A DNA stretch of 52,656 nucleotides from Nonomuraea turcica (GTDB taxonomy: Bacteria; Actinomycetota; Actinomycetes; Streptosporangiales; Streptosporangiaceae): contig NZ_JAUZQF010000048.1 in assembly GCF_030718205.1 (NCBI RefSeq), positions 1-52,656 on the forward strand, in the 5' to 3' direction. How positions within the stretch are numbered: position 1 is the first letter of the stretch; each line of letters starts with the position of its first letter. Made by a program: the position numbers and the translations under genes. Below are positions 50,896-52,656 of this stretch, piece by piece. A model generated the notes under the pieces. It did not search any database. It had not been told where the DNA came from and was given only the letters and a program-made list of their open reading frames with translations.

Positions 50896-52082
50896 GGCTC
50901 GTCGAAACCGCTCGAAGGAGGGCGGCGGTCATCGGGGCCGGGGCGGTGGGGAGCATGGCCGCCTGGCAGCTGGCCGAGCGCGGCCTGGAGGTGCATGCCT
51001 TCGATCGCTGGGGCGTCCCGCACCACCGCGGGGCCTCCGGCGGGCAGAGCCGCCGGTTCGCGGTCATCAGCATGGCCGACCCCGACCTGCCGCCGCTGGT
51101 TCTCCGGGCCGAGCAGCTATGGCGTCAGCTGGAGGACGCGACCGGACGACGTCTGCTCGAGCAGACCGGAGGACTGATCCTCGGCCCCGCCAGCAGTACC
51201 TCTGTCCGGCAAGCCGTGACCAGCTGTGAGAACTGGGGGCTGGCTCATCGCATCCTCGACGCACACGACTTGCGGCAGCGCTTCCCCCAGCACACCGTCG
51301 ACGACGAGGACATCGCCGTCCAGGACCCCGCGACCGGCTTTCTCCGACCCGAGCTGGCAATCCTCGCAGCGGTCGAACAGGTCGCGGCGCTCGGGGCAAC
51401 GGTGCACCACGATACCGAGATCCTCGACATCGACTTAAGATCCGAGACTGTCAGGCTGACCTACCGAAGCAGCGCGGATCGACCGCACAGCGAGACGTTC
51501 GACGCGGTGGTCCTCGCCCCCGGCGCCTGGGCTGCCACGCTGCTGCCGGACGGACTGCGGGAGGCTATCGGAGTGGCTGGGCTGACCGCCCGTCGGCTGG
51601 CGCAGACATGGTTCGTACCGGACGATCCGTCGCTGTACGGCACGGAGCGCTTTCCAGTCTTCGAACGCGTCGCCATGCCGGACGGTGCCTCCATCTACGG
51701 CTTTCCCAGCCTGGACGGCGCCACGGTAAAGATCGGGGTGAAGAGCCGCCCGCACCCAGAGGTGGCCGACCCGGCACGGCCGAATCCCTACCTCACCGCC
51801 GACCACATGGCGGAGGTCCGCGATGTCGTCGCGCGCTGGCTACCCCAACTCAACCCGCGTCCTGTGCAGACCTCGGTGCACGTGGAGTCGTACACAGAGG
51901 ATGGCCGACCCGTCGTCGGGCTGCTCCCGGGCGCCGCGCACCTCGCGGTCGCCGTCGGATTCTCCGGCGGAGGATTCAAGTACGCACCGGCGGTCGGCGA
52001 GGCCCTGGCCGACCTCCTTGTGGACGGCGTCACCGAGGCCAGTATTCGGCAATTCGCACCGGGCCGCTCCGCGACGGTGTGA
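50892..52082 (+). CDS. N-methyltryptophan oxidase/sarcosine-oxidase-type flavoenzyme
   Basis: ATG 50892 overlaps the dehydrogenase stop (ATGA); 396 residues. FAD motif RRAAVIGAGAVGSMAAWQLA, then GASGGQSRRFAVI near the site where sarcosine oxidases hold covalent FAD binding, and the C-terminal VGFSGGGFKYAPAVGEAL motif. Length and order match monomeric sarcosine oxidase/SolA. These demethylate or oxidise secondary amino acids with O2. With the DAO enzyme at 43292 the locus has two amine oxidases, one in each arm. Confidence 0.87.
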   Translation: MRLVETARRRAAVIGAGAVGSMAAWQLAERGLEVHAFDRWGVPHHRGASGGQSRRFAVISMADPDLPPLVLRAEQLWRQLEDATGRRLLEQTGGLILGPASSTSVRQAVTSCENWGLAHRILDAHDLRQRFPQHTVDDEDIAVQDPATGFLRPELAILAAVEQVAALGATVHHDTEILDIDLRSETVRLTYRSSADRPHSETFDAVVLAPGAWAATLLPDGLREAIGVAGLTARRLAQTWFVPDDPSLYGTERFPVFERVAMPDGASIYGFPSLDGATVKIGVKSRPHPEVADPARPNPYLTADHMAEVRDVVARWLPQLNPRPVQTSVHVESYTEDGRPVVGLLPGAAHLAVAVGFSGGGFKYAPAVGEALADLLVDGVTEASIRQFAPGRSATV

Positions 52083-52529
52083 GCAGATCGCCTAGCCCGG
52101 GCGGCCGGCTGAGCGACTCGATCATCAGGGGAAAGCGCTCTGCGAAGTCGAGCAGCCCGAGCGGTAGACCTCCCGGGCTGGCTGGCCGCACTGCAGTTCT
52201 CGTACCGTGGGGCGGCATCCGGCCGAAGGTCGCCGCCAGCTCTCCCGGCCGGATCGCCGGTAAAGCAAGGACGACCACCCCAATCCACAGACCTCCGCGG
52301 CAACCACCTAGACAAGATCCACGGATTAGTCGTCCACCCGCGGCCTCCACGCAGGCGCGGTCGGCCGGGCCACACAGCGGTTGCCCTGCGTTCGCCTCGG
52401 AACCTCTCGGTGTACGTGCTCGGTAGGTGCCCGTGGTGGGATTCGGCGGCTGTGTGTCGTTGACATGCGTGCGGCTTGTCCCGAGCATGCACCTCGCCAG
52501 CGTCACCGACGACCCATGGATGTCGTAGC
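52083..52529. other. Gap between the catabolic locus and an IS end
   Basis: No supported gene in 447 bases. CAGCCCG (52153-52159) and CGGGCTG (52174-52180) form a 7-bp hairpin about 70 bases after the last stop and could end the rightward transcript; no U-tract follows. Confidence 0.4.
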
Positions 52530-52656
52530 TGTCAATGTGAGGTCCCAGGACATGCTTAACCGTTTGTCATCGGGAGATGCTTAACGTCCGTCGGGCTGGG
52601 TGCCCTTGCCTCGGACGTAGAGACGGGTGACGGGTGTGGTGTCGCGGCGGGGCCTG
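52530..52656 (-). mobile_element. 3' end of an IS481-like insertion sequence, cut by the window edge
   Basis: A minus-strand frame enters from the right edge and reads RPRRDTTPVTRLYVRGKGTQ then PDGR before TAA (52583-52581), the usual end of an actinobacterial integrase-core transposase of the IS481 type. TGTCAATG at 52530 is a plausible terminal end of the element. The rest lies outside the window. Confidence 0.5.

Noticed and set aside
32953..52082. Ectoine degradation cluster
   Set aside because: It has an M20-like hydrolase, class III aminotransferase and aldehyde dehydrogenase, but no M24-type ectoine hydrolase and no MocR-type regulator, and it contains a peptide-type transporter and two amine oxidases.

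Overview
The window is high-GC DNA with GTG and TTG starts, strong AGGAG-type ribosome sites, tightly overlapping genes and actinobacterial families (DUF5994, DUF4389, DUF6461-like, ROK regulators, STAS/PP2C switches, CBM2-GH5 cellulase). It most likely comes from the chromosome of a filamentous soil actinomycete of the Streptosporangiales type; the genus is an inference. No tRNA, rRNA or CRISPR array was seen.

Left part (1-9.2 kb). The window opens in group II intron debris: the 3' end (domains V-VI) of one intron, then the 5' ribozyme and truncated reverse transcriptase of a second, cut off by an IS256-type transposase fragment. A secreted alpha/beta hydrolase follows. Next is a plant-polysaccharide locus: a ruined beta-mannosidase, a ROK repressor and an intact secreted CBM2-GH5 cellulase, with a shared 17-bp motif in front of both glycosidase genes. 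Then come a frameshifted DUF6461-like gene and the first of two decayed NucA/NucB-type nuclease genes.

Middle (9.2-32.9 kb). This is a stress and signalling region dense in small proteins and broken genes. Intact members include a GAF-PP2C phosphatase, two coupled STAS proteins, universal stress protein, CsbD, GlsB-type membrane protein, DUF5994, DUF4389, UBP zinc finger, LapA, acyl-CoA desaturase and BrkB. Ruins include an NmrA-like reductase, carotenoid oxygenase, AhpD-like protein, transglutaminase, LysR regulator, a second desaturase, a protein kinase with an 18-bp repeat tract, an AI-2E transporter with one in-frame stop, and IS701/IS3 remnants. The IS3 copy sits inside the second nuclease ruin.

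Right part (32.95-52.1 kb). This is a well-kept divergent catabolic locus. Leftward from 45.27 kb runs an 11-gene unit: HAD hydrolase, FAD amine oxidase, two peptide-type ABC permeases, a GntR regulator with a histidine-rich tail, two ABC ATPases, aldehyde dehydrogenase, substrate-binding lipoprotein, tartrate/malate-type dehydrogenase and M20 amidohydrolase. Rightward run a cation-diffusion exporter with a very histidine-rich N-terminus, a GNAT acetyltransferase, a small ferredoxin-like-fold protein, a class III aminotransferase, an aldehyde dehydrogenase and a second FAD amine oxidase. The shared intergenic region carries three TTGT-N2-ACAA palindromes, the usual half-sites of FCD-type GntR regulators, so both arms are probably controlled together. 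I infer uptake and oxidative breakdown of an amino compound coupled to metal export; a metal-chelating substrate is one possible reason for that coupling. The window ends in the 3' end of an IS481-like element.
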